From positions 16,282,501 through 16,346,500 of the forward strand of contig CM072891.1 in assembly GCA_037013685.1 (NCBI GenBank): DNA of 64,000 nucleotides, read 5' to 3'. The notes below the pieces were generated by a model. The model saw only the letters and a list, made by a program, of their open reading frames with translations. It was not told the DNA's origin and searched no databases. The stretch comes from Acridotheres tristis (Eukaryota > Chordata > Aves > Passeriformes > Sturnidae). A program made the translations under genes and the position numbers. This document shows, piece after piece, positions 1-13,380 of the stretch. Numbering within the stretch: position 1 is the first letter of the stretch; every line of letters starts with the position of its first letter.

Positions 1-3000
1 TCTTCTTTCTTAAGAGTGCTGAATTAAAATCTGGATGCAGATGCTCTTAAACTCAAGAGAGCACCTGGAATTACATTCCTTTCTTTCAGAACAAAGATGG
101 AAGGTCCTCAGCAGAGACATCTGCAGTAGAAATTATAAAACAACTTGTCTGCCACTGATGGGCTGAGCAAGCTCATTCATTTTTCTTTAGCCAGAGCTTC
201 ACCTGTACATTGGGCATAAAGAATCATTGCAAAGCATCTTAGTATGACTCTAACAGAACATTAAGCAAAAATACCTAGTAGAACTACTAATATTCCCCAC
301 TGCAGATGACTCTCCTATCTAAAGGTATTTCACACTTGTTTGCTTTTCCCTGAGCTTTCCAAAAAGAGGAACCTGAAAGGACTTCCCCATATCTGGGATG
401 GAATGGCATGTAACCTTTCCATACAGGCAGGATTTGTTCCACAGTTCAAAAATGAACAGCTTTTCTGAATCACTTTTCTTTTACAAACTTCAGCAAAACA
501 TTCATACCAGGACCAGTGGGTTTGCATTCTGTGACAGATCAGAAGGATATGCTTTAGGTTTAGAAATATCTTCTAACATGAATCAATCTCAGCTCTGCCA
601 CAGCACAGATGTGTCCATCATGTCTCAGTAATGTTTTTATGAAAGAACTTAAGGGGACCATATGTCTTGCAATTTAGTCAAAGGATTATGTAAATCTACC
701 TACTATTTTTTTTCAGCTGATACCCAAGTTTCTTTACAGTTTTATAGTACATTTACATTTACCTTGTAATCTCAGAATAAATTTTCAAAGCATTGATTAA
801 ATGCTACTTAATGGAAGCAACAAGAGAGTACATAGATCCAGGGTGAAATGGCTGAAGTGTCTACTTATCTCCACCTGCACAATTCTACCACAGTAGTGGA
901 GTTATGGACCTCTCATTCCCCTGTGAATCTGCATTTGAAAATAAAGATTTCCTAGTTAGGTCTTTGTAAAAATCCATGATGAAATTCTTCATTTAGTTTT
1001 CTTTTGGGAATAGTGTAATATTTAAAAGCCAGCAGGGCTTTGAATTGCAAAGTAGAATGTTCTTCTAAAAAGAGCTGAATTCATTCCCTTGGGTATTCAA
1101 TTTCTGGATTTTTGTCCCTTGTTTCGTGATTCACATATAAGTGCTTATGTCTATCTCCAGCCATCTAAGTGCTTTCAGTCCTTGTTCTCAGCACAGCATC
1201 TATTCTGACTCTGCACCAGTTATAGGAGAAAACTTTCTGAAAAGGACAGCAGAGTTCCCAGGTATCTAGGCTATGTCTACACATGCTCTGCTTTTTTCAT
1301 AATTTGGGTCAAAAAGAATTAGTATGAATGAAGATGTGAATGCTCATTTAAAGACAATGGTATCTTCCACTATTGTTTCAAACTTGCAACCTAAATCTAC
1401 ACCCTCACTAAAGTAAGGGAAGTCTGGACATCGAGAGGTTTTTATCACCTACTGATATAAACACCGATTATTTCTGCACTAAGAGCTTCTCCCCCTCAGC
1501 AGACCAATCTGCAGAGAGAAGATGAGGAGGAAGCACTGTTATGCAACAGCCTGGCAATGGCTCAGAAAGATAACTCTTAAGAATCAGGACAACAGAAGGA
1601 AATTTATTTCGGCTTTTAGCAAGAAGTGTTTGTCATACTCAGAATGTCAATTCCACTTTTTAAGGCTTGTTAGTAATGCAAACAATGTTTCAAATTCCTT
1701 TCAATCACCCCCTAAGAATGTAATCAACCTTTGTTTGCCAGTAGACATGCCAGAAATGAGCTTTGTCTCTCTGTATCCTGGCTGTGTGACAGCATATGAA
1801 AGTCTAATTGGTAAACACTGCTTTCCTTGATAATGTTTAATAAAGAAACCCCTTCAGAGAGAAAAATTAGAGAGTTTTGACAGTAGTCCTTCTCGGTGGG
1901 AGCACCCACAGGAACTCCAGGCCATTTTAAGTTCTAGCCAGTACCTCACAGCTTGTTTAGGCTGCTGCTACAGCACTACTGGATGATGATCCTAATTAAG
2001 CTGCTAATTATGTTCTCTGTGGAGGTGATTAATTAGCAACAGGAAAGCCTTGGATACTGCCAACAGCACCATATATAGATATAACTGAACAGGCAGCGAT
2101 ACCAAAAAAACTGAGAAGACTTTTTGAAATGCACCTCTCATACCATGAAGAATCAACTCCCTGGATGATGTATTTGACAATTTTACTCAAGTCTAGCATA
2201 CTTTAATGAGAGAATATTTGGAAAGAAAACAATACTCTTTAGTCCCTCCCTAACACATCCCAGAAAATGATTACTAAATCTGTCAACACTGCTGAGTTGG
2301 AGTTTTTTGCTTATTCTGTACCACAGGCATCAATTATGAGTATAGAAAAAAAATAATCTACTGGCACGAGTTTGCTTTTAACTTTCAAGAGTGAGGAAGT
2401 TCAAAGTTTTGTCTGTAACTTTACTGTAGCCAAACGATGCCCAGCTATATATACACTGACAGCTATATATACACTGACACTGGTTTTACCACTTTCAGAC
2501 ACTACATTTCACAAAAATGCTGTTGATGGGGAGTTGAGAAGAAAGTGATAACAAAAAAGCTTAAAAGCTAAATTTTGCAGTCTCCTCTAATTCTCATGCT
2601 TTAGGCTGTTAGTCCCAAAGAGCTGCCTAGTGTGAAATTATCTCAAGGCAGTGTTAAATGGATTGCAGAGATTGGAGAAGAAAAACAAGAAAGGGATTCA
2701 CCAGCTGGGAGGGAGCCCCATACTTTAAAAAATCCACCTCATTTAACCCTGAATCCTCTTCCTCAACCTGATTTTTCTGGACGTAAGCAAAAGCTCAAAA
2801 TATAAATGGAGAGACACAGATAATGAAAAATAATAGATGTTGATATAATTTGTCTAAAGAATTAGTTAAATAATCAATAGCTATGCTTGGCCTCAGCTTC
2901 AAAGTAAGCGAGTCAATCAGGTTGTCCTCAGTCTCTGCGGGGTTACAGACAACTGGGACCTTGAAAAGATAAATTTGCAGTACTTCAATGCTCTCAAGAT

Positions 3001-6000
3001 TGATTAGGATGAGACAATTATATCCTTGCCTATGAAGCCTCAACCACACATTTAATTAGTCCTGTTTTAATTTTCTTTTGTATTTAAACAACAGCACACT
3101 CAATATCTCCGGACATTCTTAAACATATTTGGTACTTCATTCAAATATTACCTGTTATTACTGAGCTATTCCTCAAGCCCTGCAGCAAGAAATTTGTAAC
3201 CAGTCCTGGAAAGCCCTGTTGCCAAAACACAGGCACTAGGCAGCATCCATCCATCCCTGGAGAAAGCCTGATCATCTCTGTTGTTGCCTTAAGCTCCTTA
3301 CAGTTAGAGATTAAATTCAGGGAGAAAGAGCAATTACAGTACACCATGCCCATGCTGTCTCTACAGGATGCATTAAAGCTATGGTTTAGGCCAGCAATTT
3401 CACTTTGCCAATCATGGTTTACTGCCAAAGTCCCACAATGCAAAACGTTGCCCCTGTTTCAAGCTTTCAGCCCAGTGCCATCAAACAAAAACAGCTACAA
3501 TGAATTTGCATACTGGCCAAATCTGTGGGCTGCTTCTCCTACTCGTGAGAAGCAGTCACATTCATTCACACCTTAAAAGACGCTGAACTTCGCAAGATAA
3601 ATTAGAAAAAAAAAACCCCAAAACACAAACAAACGAAAAAAAATTCACTGGAATGGTTCTTCCAGGACACCTGCCAAACAGCACTGGTTAGATGGGATGT
3701 TTTAATACCTATTTTCTCTCATGCTTCTCATACTAACAGCTTTGAGCCAGTTGCCCTTAAGTGTGAATATTTATTGTATTAATGTACAGTTGCTAACTCA
3801 GCTAACTGATCTGCCCTTTAAAGCTAAGTGAAGCACAGAGATATTGAACTACTGCCAATAACAAGGAGAGATAAAGGCTTGTTGCAATTACTTGCAAGGT
3901 ATGATACTTTTTACTGGGTAAAATAAGCTATGGTATTTTTAAGCTTGTTTTGACAATATGAAGTCTTAAATCAATCATTTGTTCTGACATAAGGGGGCAG
4001 CATTTAAGAAGGTCAACAACAGAATATCTCTAACTTGTGTCACAATTTACCTCATTTATAAACTACCTGGAATTCTTCAGAATTAATCTTTCATTAAGGT
4101 ATTCATTAGTGATATTATTCTAGATTACATTAACATTACAAACAATAGAAGTGACATAATTTTATATTTTAAAATGCATGTTGTTGCTATGGTTTCTAAA
4201 GGACTAAGACTTTACCTCTCTTAGTATGAAGCTATCGAATGGATTTTGACATGTAAGACAACTATCAAACCCTAAGTGCTGTTTTCTGCACATAGGAGTC
4301 AAAAGAAAATTTTTTAGCCTGACTCCACAACTATTTTCACCACAGAAGCCCTGAGCAAGAACCAGGCTGTGGGTTTCCCAGGTATAAATTTGGATGCTGT
4401 TCACTTTCCTTGCAGCATGTAGAAGGAACAATTAATTTCTGGCAAGGCAGTGTTTCAGTGTTATAAAATACAATCTAAAAGCCTAATGTTGTTAGTGAGC
4501 ATTGTTGATACAGTCTCATTCTTCACTGAGGCAGCCTGCCTCAAATGAAGCATGTTTTACCAGGGCTTCCCATATGTATGTGATTAACATTTATTCTTGG
4601 ACACACACACATACACAGAAATTACCCAAAACCTGGAGAGAGGCAAGGTCTGTCACAGTACTGAATTATAACAGTACTGCACTGAGTTATCCCCAAGCTC
4701 AAGCAGAGCTCTATTTCCTCACTGTTCTGCTTGGCATTTTAGTTGGGCTTAATTCTCATCAACCAATTTGTGGCCTGTTTGGAACTAGAGATCTCTAACA
4801 ATACTTTAATGAAGTAGATGTAGGCATTTGTCCTTTCATTAAGATACAAGTGAAATGTGGGTTTGTGCTTCCACCAGTAAACTCCAGGGTTTTTTAAATA
4901 GATGTTACTAGAATTTAAGACATAAACATAGAACAATGTCCTACCAAAGGGAAAAATGGGCACATATCAACACTGCACTCAAAAGAAATCTTTGACATCT
5001 GTACCTGATCTGGACTGCTGTTTTACTACCTCCTTTCTGAAAGGCTGGAGAAAGAATATTTGCCATAAACCTGACTTACATTGCTTTATTATTTTCTTGG
5101 GAGATACTGGAAATCTCTAAGCCTTAGAATTCACAGGAATTTAGGACATACAGAAAGGAAAGACTAATCAAAACTTTACTTAGAGTGGAGAGACCAATCA
5201 AGTGGCAATAACCAAGAAACCAAGCATCAAAGCCCTGAAGCTTCTGTGACTTCAGACAAATCCGTTAATCTGTGTACCTTGGTTTCCTTGTACAGTCGCA
5301 GGTATAGGTGAAGAAAATGAATTTAAATACCAAAAGGTTGTCAGTTCTGGTTATAATAAAGACCATACAAGGACCTAAAATAGACAAATAACTATAGATA
5401 TTAGTATTCCATTTACTTTATGGAGATGGGAGAGTTAAAATTATTATAGATGTATAGAACAGTTCAACAAACTCAAAATGCTCCTAATTGGAATTTTTAA
5501 AGATGTTCACTGAGAATTCAGAATTAGTGTAATCTATTTTGAGCCCAGGATGGAATTGTTTTAATAGGTAGCGACAGCATTTTCATTAAATGTTTCCACT
5601 TTACAGCACTGTCTCTTAGCACCCACATTACTTTAACAAAAAAAAACCTTTATAATCAAAGTAATTTCGATACAAAATAGAAATGCATAAATATGGAGAG
5701 ATGTTGCTAACAAGAAGCGCTCTGCACTTTTAGAAAAGCTTGAAGAAAAAAAATGTTCACCAGGCCAAAGTACAATAAATATTCCTCTTAATTTATTCTT
5801 TCATTACCTCTTAAAGTGGGGAAATTAGTACTTCAGTTTGGGGAACTGGGGCAATGTGGGGAATTTTCTAGCAACAGAAGAACTGAGGAAGATCATCTCT
5901 TTTAGGGGAGAAGCAGTTCTTTAATCAATGTTCACACACCTGCATTCAAAGACAGAAAATGATGGTGGATACAAAGGGAGGAACCTACCATTGCATGTCT

Positions 6001-6989
6001 CTTCATCTGTGTCTACATCTTCCAAGTGTAAGTACTTGTCCACCTGCCATGAACCCAAATTGGAAAATAGATGAAAATCTATCAGTTCCATTCCTTATAG
6101 TACAATCTAGAGCAAAGCAAAAATGCATTAAATTGTCTGCCTCATCTTCTCCAATTTCCCCTGCATTTTTCCAAGAAAGCATATGAATTTTCTTTGAAAT
6201 GTGTAATCCAAAGGAAATACTTCTAGGTACAGTCAAAGATTCACTGCCAAAATTGCCACATATCAAGTTAAGTGATGGAAAGGAAGCTCAATCTGTACAG
6301 TAACTTTTTCAGGAACTTAGTGGGAAGATGGAGAAGTAAAATATTTTCATAGGAAAATGATGCATGGTAAGTTAGTCTGCAATTTTGCAAGCTCATTTCA
6401 TATGGCACAAAGAGAGTACATGCTGTAGGCAAACTAGAGCTTGATCCTTCTGTTTTGACACTAATGGTGAATTGATTAGGAAATAAAAAACCTAAGAATT
6501 ATTACATTTCTAGTATTTCACCTGGGGCTTTGTTCTACTGTTTTCTCAGGCTAATGTCCCTTGAACAATGTAAACTATTTAAAACATACCAAAAGACAAG
6601 ACATTTCTCATTTCAGGTATCACTCTCAATAGATGCACAGGGTGAGAATGAAAGGTTTTTCCCAGCCTATCTGCAAATAGTTACCATGGAGGATTCACTA
6701 CATGCCCTGGATTTTCTTCTGTGTTTCCATGAAGTAATTAAAGATGCTCTCAGATAATTTTTCCCAACCTAGTTTGAAAACAGTTTCATCAAGACTTACA
6801 TAACCTTTACACTTTAAAAGTACATGCTCACTAACATTAGAAAAAAAACCTGGATTGCTCTCATTCTTCTTCCCCAAACATGGGAAAGAAATACATCAAC
6901 AAATTGCAAGTAATTTGTAAATGAATACAAGAAAAATAAGTCATGCCCTGCTCATAACCCCACTTTGAAGAAAATCAAAGAAAACCTAC
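1..6989. other. IFTAP intron or 3' flank, no exon identified
   Basis: AT-rich DNA left of the last proposed IFTAP exon. It has an 18-bp tandem duplication of AGCTATATATACACTGAC (2443-2478), an A-rich run at 3606-3642 and a TAATTA cluster at 1993-2035. I see no exon encoding the conserved acidic C-terminus of IFTAP here. Confidence 0.5.
2443..2478. repeat. 18-bp perfect tandem duplication
   Basis: AGCTATATATACACTGAC occurs twice in a row without differences. Confidence 0.95.
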
Positions 6990-7061
6990 CTTCACTCTTT
7001 CAGACAGACTGAGATTACTTCCATCACAGACACCAGCTGTTGAGCTCTCACTCATCACTGT
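6990..7061 (-). CDS. IFTAP: IFTAP (NWC/C11orf74) candidate internal coding exon, 72 nt
   Basis: On the minus strand an acceptor of the form TCTATCTACAG precedes 72 nt that stay open for 24 codons and end in AAG followed by the donor GTAGGT, close to the vertebrate consensus. The exon begins in phase 0, as required after the exon at 8587-8735, which ends in phase 0. The encoded peptide (TVMSESST...SLSERVK) is Ser-rich and only loosely resembles the middle of mammalian IFTAP. I infer it belongs to the gene from strand, phase and splice sites rather than strong protein similarity. The exons carrying the acidic C-terminal motif of IFTAP were not found to the left and probably lie outside the window. 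Confidence 0.42.
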
Positions 7062-8586
7062 CTGTAGATAGATGGGCAGAAATACATTCATGAAACAGAA
7101 TCAAAACCACAATCACAGCTCTTACTGATATATAGTTCACAGAATCACAGAATGGGTAAGGTTGGAAGGCACCACTGCAGGTCACCTTGTCCCTGCTCAA
7201 GAAGGGTCCCCTAGAACAATTACTCAGATTTATAGATGTTGTATATAAATTTTTTTAAGAAGTGAATGGAATGCTCCTGAAAATAGAACACGTACAGGTA
7301 ATTCTCTGAAAACCTACACAGGACCAGACTGAATCAATTGGTACAACAGTGCAAGTAATCATGGCATGCCTAAAAAGCAGCATTTAGAATGGCAGCACTG
7401 TTTTCAATAGCAGTTGCATTTTCCTTTCTCAGGGCAGGCTTAAAGGTTGCAGTGGTCAACTTACTGCATTATGGCCTCTTCCTGCTACTACACAGCAATT
7501 TTTCTGCTGCATTCTACTATTGTTGTATTTGTTTCTTAAACTGCCAATGTGACAAAAAATGTGCAGGCATGTCTGAAGCTTTCTCTCCTTTAGAAACAAA
7601 AAAATACATAAAGCTTTATGGAAGCTCCATCACATAAAGGATAATGCAAGTTGTACATTGTTTTATGTGGCAGAAAGACAATTCAATGTGGCATAAGTAA
7701 GAGACACAAAGACAAATTATACCAAGGAGGAAACAATACTTACGAAAAAAATGGCAAAAATATTGTCATTATTACTACTCAATCAACTGACAGAATGTAA
7801 TTGTTTTAAAAGCCTTGCTTGATTCTACCTCAAAGACATGTCCAAAGACAAGGAGGAAAGTGGCAGCTTGTGGTCTGATGCCTGGCAGGCCCATCATTTG
7901 AAAGCACTTCAGTGTGTTGCTCTGTGTATTTCACAAAAGGACCTGCTACTTCTTTTTTAATAAAAGTTTAATGAACGGAAATTTTGAGTACAGACTAGAT
8001 CACAGCTTAATTATTTGTTATTCAGGCAGGAAGGCAGAAGTTCTTAACAAGTTGACTCAGATTTCCATCTCACTCCCTTCCAGATGATGCCTGTGTTTTC
8101 TTGTCCCTACACATTAAATCCCTAATCCCTTATGTTTCAGAAAGTCAAAAATGCCCCTGGCCTGCCTACTGTTTACTTCAGGCAGTAACACAGCTTCAGT
8201 AACACAGAACTCTGTACTTCCTAAAATCTACAAGAAACAAAATAAATCTGTCCATGCTGGCATCCATACTTTCAGAATTTTTTTTTTTTCCTTTTTGCCA
8301 ACCTCTACCACAAACTGCAGTCTCCAGTGAAAGCATTACTTAACTCATTGCAGGGTGCCTTATTTGTTAGTCAGATTATGGCAGCTCTTCAGCAGGGCAA
8401 ATGCCACTGCCAAACATGATCTCTGCAGGTGCCTCTCTAAGCATTTAACACTTAGGTAGTATTTTAAATATTTGCCTCAAATAGGATAAATAGCACTAGC
8501 CTCTAACATTTGGACAGTGTATCTCCCCATATTTTCTTCTGTTTAAATGTGGTGCTTGTCCACACGGACAAATGTTAACTCATTAC
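7062..8586 (-). other. IFTAP intron between proposed coding exons
   Basis: 1.5 kb of AT-rich sequence holding the short CR1 tail at 7137-7220 and a T run near 8278-8291; nothing else seen. Confidence 0.45.
7137..7220 (-). mobile_element. CR1 3'-terminal fragment, minus orientation
   Basis: About 80 bp matches only the last part of CR1 in antisense: tandem CACAGAAT/CACAGAAT octamers, then GGTAAGGTTGGAAGGCACC. It is severely 5'-truncated, typical of CR1 insertions, and sits in the intron between the two left-hand IFTAP exons. Confidence 0.85.
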
Positions 8587-8735
8587 CTCATTCTCATTTG
8601 GCATCCGTGGTGGAAATGAAATCCACATTTCTTTGCTTCTTCCACATGAGCCATCCTGTTTATTTCTCTTTAATTCAGAAGTAGAACAGTTTTCTCTTAA
8701 GGAGTCCACTTTACTTTCCTGAATTGTCTTTTTCT
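8587..8735 (-). CDS. IFTAP: IFTAP (NWC/C11orf74) candidate internal coding exon, 149 nt
   Basis: Read on the minus strand, an acceptor ending TTGCAG (after CTGCTTG) opens a 149-nt exon. It ends GAATGAG followed by the donor GTAATG. Two bases complete the codon split by the upstream exon at 20446-20602, and the remaining 49 codons are open. The peptide runs EKKTIQESKVDSLRENCSTS through to PRMPNENE. Its Lys/Glu/Ser-rich composition and pattern (DS-EN--TS, then K-rich, then aromatic-hydrophobic) match the human IFTAP segment after the conserved N-terminal block at the level expected of a fast-evolving disordered protein. The assignment rests on phase continuity plus this weak similarity. About 11.7 kb of intron separates it from the previous exon. 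Confidence 0.52.
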
Positions 8736-11700
8736 CTGCAAGCAGAATCACACCAGGTTATAGAACATAATGCATTATCCAAGAAAAAGAAAAGCATGTA
8801 TTTAATATATTTAAATTAAAATACATTAATCATAATAAATTAAAATTAAATTAAAATTAAATACACTTTAATTACATTTAATATTGACTTGCTAACACAT
8901 TCACTTTTCCTCTCATGAAAGCTTCCATGTACAACATATACATGTATTTTATGTATAAAATAAAACTTTACCATAAAACTTTATCAGACTTTACCATAAA
9001 ACTGAAGATGGAGTTTGAATTTCAATTGCACAGAGTCCCACCTATCCTTCAATACTGAAGAATTCATTATCACAAAAGCTTATGCAATACACAGAGAATA
9101 TTATAAAATAAACCAAGAATTGAAATATCCCAAAAAGCAAGACAGTAAGGTTACAGCTTGCTGGATCTAGAAGCTGACTACCATGTGCATGGAAGTATGG
9201 CTTTCCAAGTCCATGCTGAAGAGCTGGGATTTTTTTCCTTCAGCCTGGCAAAAAATAAAGTAATCACAGCCAAAATAAAAATGCAGTACTTTTTATTTTA
9301 AAAGCCCCATTATCAAATAAGGAGCAGTTATAGGTCAATCGATTAAAATGAACTTCACACCACATGTTCTTAATGAAAAATAAATGCTCACTTAATCAAG
9401 CTTTTTGGGTTTAGTTTGAAAAATTTGCTTTGCAACAATAAGAAACACTGCATTGCATTTCTAAAGCATAATTATGTATTATAAGCACTGAAGTAATTCT
9501 TGTGGAGAGTTTTAATTATGCCTTTGGGGTTACTATGTTGAGCCATACACAAAGAATTATTAATCCCCTGGGACAGCTCTATGCTGCAGTTACTGTGACA
9601 TGCAGAAAGGGCTGGCAGGCTGGGCATAACCTAAAGTCCACACTTAACAACAGTCAGGGTTCATAGAAAGCAAACTGCACCACACCAGAGCAATCCAGCA
9701 AACAGGTTTTAATGCTCACATAACACATGGATCCTCTGAATAATTCCTAAATCCCAGGTCTCTGTAACATCTTGATTCTCCCTGCTTCTTTAGCAAACAC
9801 TTTCCTAAAACAGTATTTGGATACAGCAGTACATATGAGCCATCACTTTTTCCAACATGCTCTCTTTTTAAGCCATGGAAATGAAGCTATATTCAACATG
9901 AAACTCTCTTTTAAATTCTTGACTGGTAAAATCATCACCCATTATTTGAAGATAATTTTACTGTCACCCTACTTTACAGGAAGAACTAGATGGCTAGCTC
10001 CAAAAACTTCAATCTTTTTTTACTTTAGTAGTAAAACAGGATGGGTTTCCTGTTTTATCCTAAGAATTTTCAAGTTTTACCTTAAAGACTGACAAGCTAC
10101 AGAAGAATATTTATGTTTTTTAGGGCAAATGTGTATTGGCAAACCAGCAGAATACCAATAGGGCTTGAGGACCAACCCAGTGTCCTCCCTGTGCACATCA
10201 GGAGCATTTCTGTATGAGAAGTGATAAAAAGATTCTGGAAGCCAAACACTTTTCTCACCAGATCAACAGAGAGATAAAAGAAATCATCACTGGAATGATC
10301 AGAAGCATAATTCACATAGAGCCAACAGACTCTGAATAAACATGATATTCCTGCACTAGCCTATGCTTTTCTTGTATACCACTGTGGTCATTCTTCTATA
10401 AATCAGATCATCCTTCTAAAAAACATAGATTCTGAATTGTCCAAGGAAAATAGTATCACTTTTAGCATCAAAAGACCTATGGCACATAGCTGGGCAGTTA
10501 CAATTAATGAGCACATATGAGCTGACAAACTTGCTTTTCCAGGTTACATATTTTCTGGACACCTGAGCTATTGTCACAGCTAAAAAGCTAGATAGATTAA
10601 ATGAGCTGGTAAGAAATCAAGTGCATTCAGGATATTTATGTGCCATTTACCAACCCCAGACTACAGCTTAGAAGCACTATCCCTTTTCCTAAGAGATCAG
10701 TCATAAACTTTTGACAGAAACCTTTTTCTGGTTAAGACCATTGCAAAGTTATTGGGTTAGAGAATATTAAACATTACACTGATAAAACATTCAGCACTGC
10801 AATGTGATACTAGATTCATGACTGTTTGTGAAGAAAAATTCAGAAAACAAATCTAAGCGACCCAAGGCAGTTGGTAAATGCAGTTCTGTGCACAGAACAG
10901 CAACTATGCAACCATGTGCATAATGAGGCCATGCCATATAAATTAAAAGGGGGCAGGTTATTTAAACGTTATGTTCCCAGCCTTGAGCACAGTCCCTCAG
11001 GACCAGTAAGAGCCAATTTCAGCTGCCCAAAGCAACTACTGACACCTGCAGTCTCCCAATGCATGCATCACATAACTGGCTCCTTTGAGACTGTAACTGT
11101 AATGAACTTTAAAAGTATTATTACAAAACCACACGTTAAGTTGTTTTGAAGTTAAAGAAACTACAATCTGAAGACAAGCATCTCAGGTGTATTTCTTTGA
11201 TAGAGTTCTGAATTTCAACTATCTCTGTGCTTACTTTTTAAAGAGAAGGGGAAGAAGGAAGGATTGCATCCAAGCCAGCCAAGAGGATGACTCTGCCTTT
11301 CCCCTGACTAAGTGATAATTGACTCATTATTCACAGTCACAGCTCTCAACCTGCCAGGATCCTACTGTAGAACACTGGCCTTCACAATATGTGACAAAAA
11401 TCAAAAATGAGGGATACAAACACTACAAAATGTAGGAGAGGAAGAAAGTTGAAATGATATAAAGATTCACGTATTTATTCTGCAGACAGATTCTGTCTCA
11501 CTTTTTAGTCATTTCACTGTCAGTATCTTAAAAATGAAATAACAAGCCAACATAGGTCTCTAGAAAAGTACATCTGAGTCTCTCATGAGCAGTATCCATC
11601 ATAATTGTGTGTCACTAAGAGTATGGTGCAGACTTCAGAAACATGTTTCAATCAAAAAGGATATCCAACTTGACAATTTTTTTTCTCTCCTGCTATCTAT

Positions 11701-13367
11701 CCTCTATATTGCCTAAAATTCTCTTTGTCTTCCAATTTGGACGGGAATTTTTTGAGAATGTCTAGTGATAACCAGCATATTTCAAAGAATAATAGAGTCA
11801 CTTATCACAAAACCAGAGAAAAGTGCTACCTGTATTATCAGGAAAAACTTACTGTCAGTGAAATCTCTCAGATGACATAGTAGCCCCAGAAGAATGATAA
11901 AATTCTCATGGTCTGAAGCATTTCAAAGCCAGACCAGACACAGCAATCAATAACATACCATGGAATACATGGCTTGGGATAATACACTGGACAAAAAAAT
12001 TCAAACTACCACGTACTTCTTTTTTCAATTGGATTAATTCATTTCAAAAACAAGAAACTGGTTGAGATTTAAAAATAGGCCCGTTTAACCATAAAACAAC
12101 AACAACCAAAAAAACCCATACAGCAAAGCTACTATTTTAAGTTCCAATTTACTTTTTCGTCCTCAAATCCTGGACTGAGGACCAGCAGAAGGCCTATGAA
12201 TCCCTTAAATCTCTTCCAGGTTATGCTTTGATGGAAAAACTGGAATTCAAATATTACAGTGACTTTCTGCAGGACTCCTGAACAAGAAAAAAACAATTTT
12301 ACTCACAGTACCGTAATAACTGCCTTGAACAGAGGTCACAAGTACAAATGTCATGTTCATTCATTTTCTCCATTCTTCAAACACACCATCAGCAAACATT
12401 TTAAAACAACAAAAAATGCTGTGACTGAAATGTTTCCATAAAATACCACTTTCACATGTTCCCAAGGTGGAAACATACTCCAGAACTATCTGCATTTACC
12501 TATTTGCAACTCTGTAAACCATTGTACAGCACTGTATTGATTAACCATAAATTACAAGTCATAAGAGGAAAACAAGAAATTTCAAGGCAGAAAATCCAGT
12601 TTGCTGAGAAGATAATTTTTGAAACCTTCTATTAATTTCTGTTAACTCAATCAAAGCAGCTCCCACACTTTCTGCAGTAACCCTACCAAAATCTGCAGCT
12701 TCCTTATGCTTGTATGTTGTCTTACTGGGAATAGAACATAGTGTTTTAAAGTTACTTATTCTAAAAAAAGCCATTCTGATTTATGTTAACCAGACACCCT
12801 TCTGTTTCCATGTGTTTTTATGTATGAATTGCTGTAAATCAATGCAGTTCATCTGACTTCTCAACACAAGAAGTCCAATTATCCCCTATAGTATGTACTT
12901 GAAGGATTTCAGTATTACAGTCCTATATGCCTGCCCAAAATTAGGAGCAGTTGAGGTGTAATTCAGGCACCAAAACTTCATCATGTAGTCCTGTTTTAAG
13001 AGTCTAAAGGCTTAGCCTCCTGATGCCATCCAAAAAGGCAGTGGATGTTTTGCAGATATTGTACCATATCTGCCCACACTCAGCAGCTGAACTTTCTATC
13101 CCATTAATTTTCTGAATTCCTCTAAGGTCCATTCCAATCTTATTCCATCAAAAGGCACACTAATTTCGATGGCAGTGATCTCACAGCAGTAGTGAGCAAG
13201 CAAAACTCCTTTACAGGAAATAGCTTGCCTAAAACATTTACCTTAGTGTGCAAATTAATATTTGTAACACAAAAATTCAGCTGGTGCAGCCTTTTCCCCT
13301 AACGTCCTTGATCTTATCCTTCTGATTAAATGACAAATCATCAGCACAAAGTATTGTTTAGCTTTTT

Positions 13368-13380
13368 CCCCCCCCCCCCC
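13368..13380 (+). repeat. Poly(C) run of 13
   Basis: TTTTT followed by thirteen C residues within AT-rich intron; an error-prone spot for sequencing and length counting. Confidence 0.95.

Noticed and set aside
2880..2962. Possible further IFTAP exon encoding VPVVCNPAETEDNLIDS
   Set aside because: An acceptor-like TTTTCAAG precedes it in the right phase, but no donor follows and similarity to IFTAP is not better than chance.
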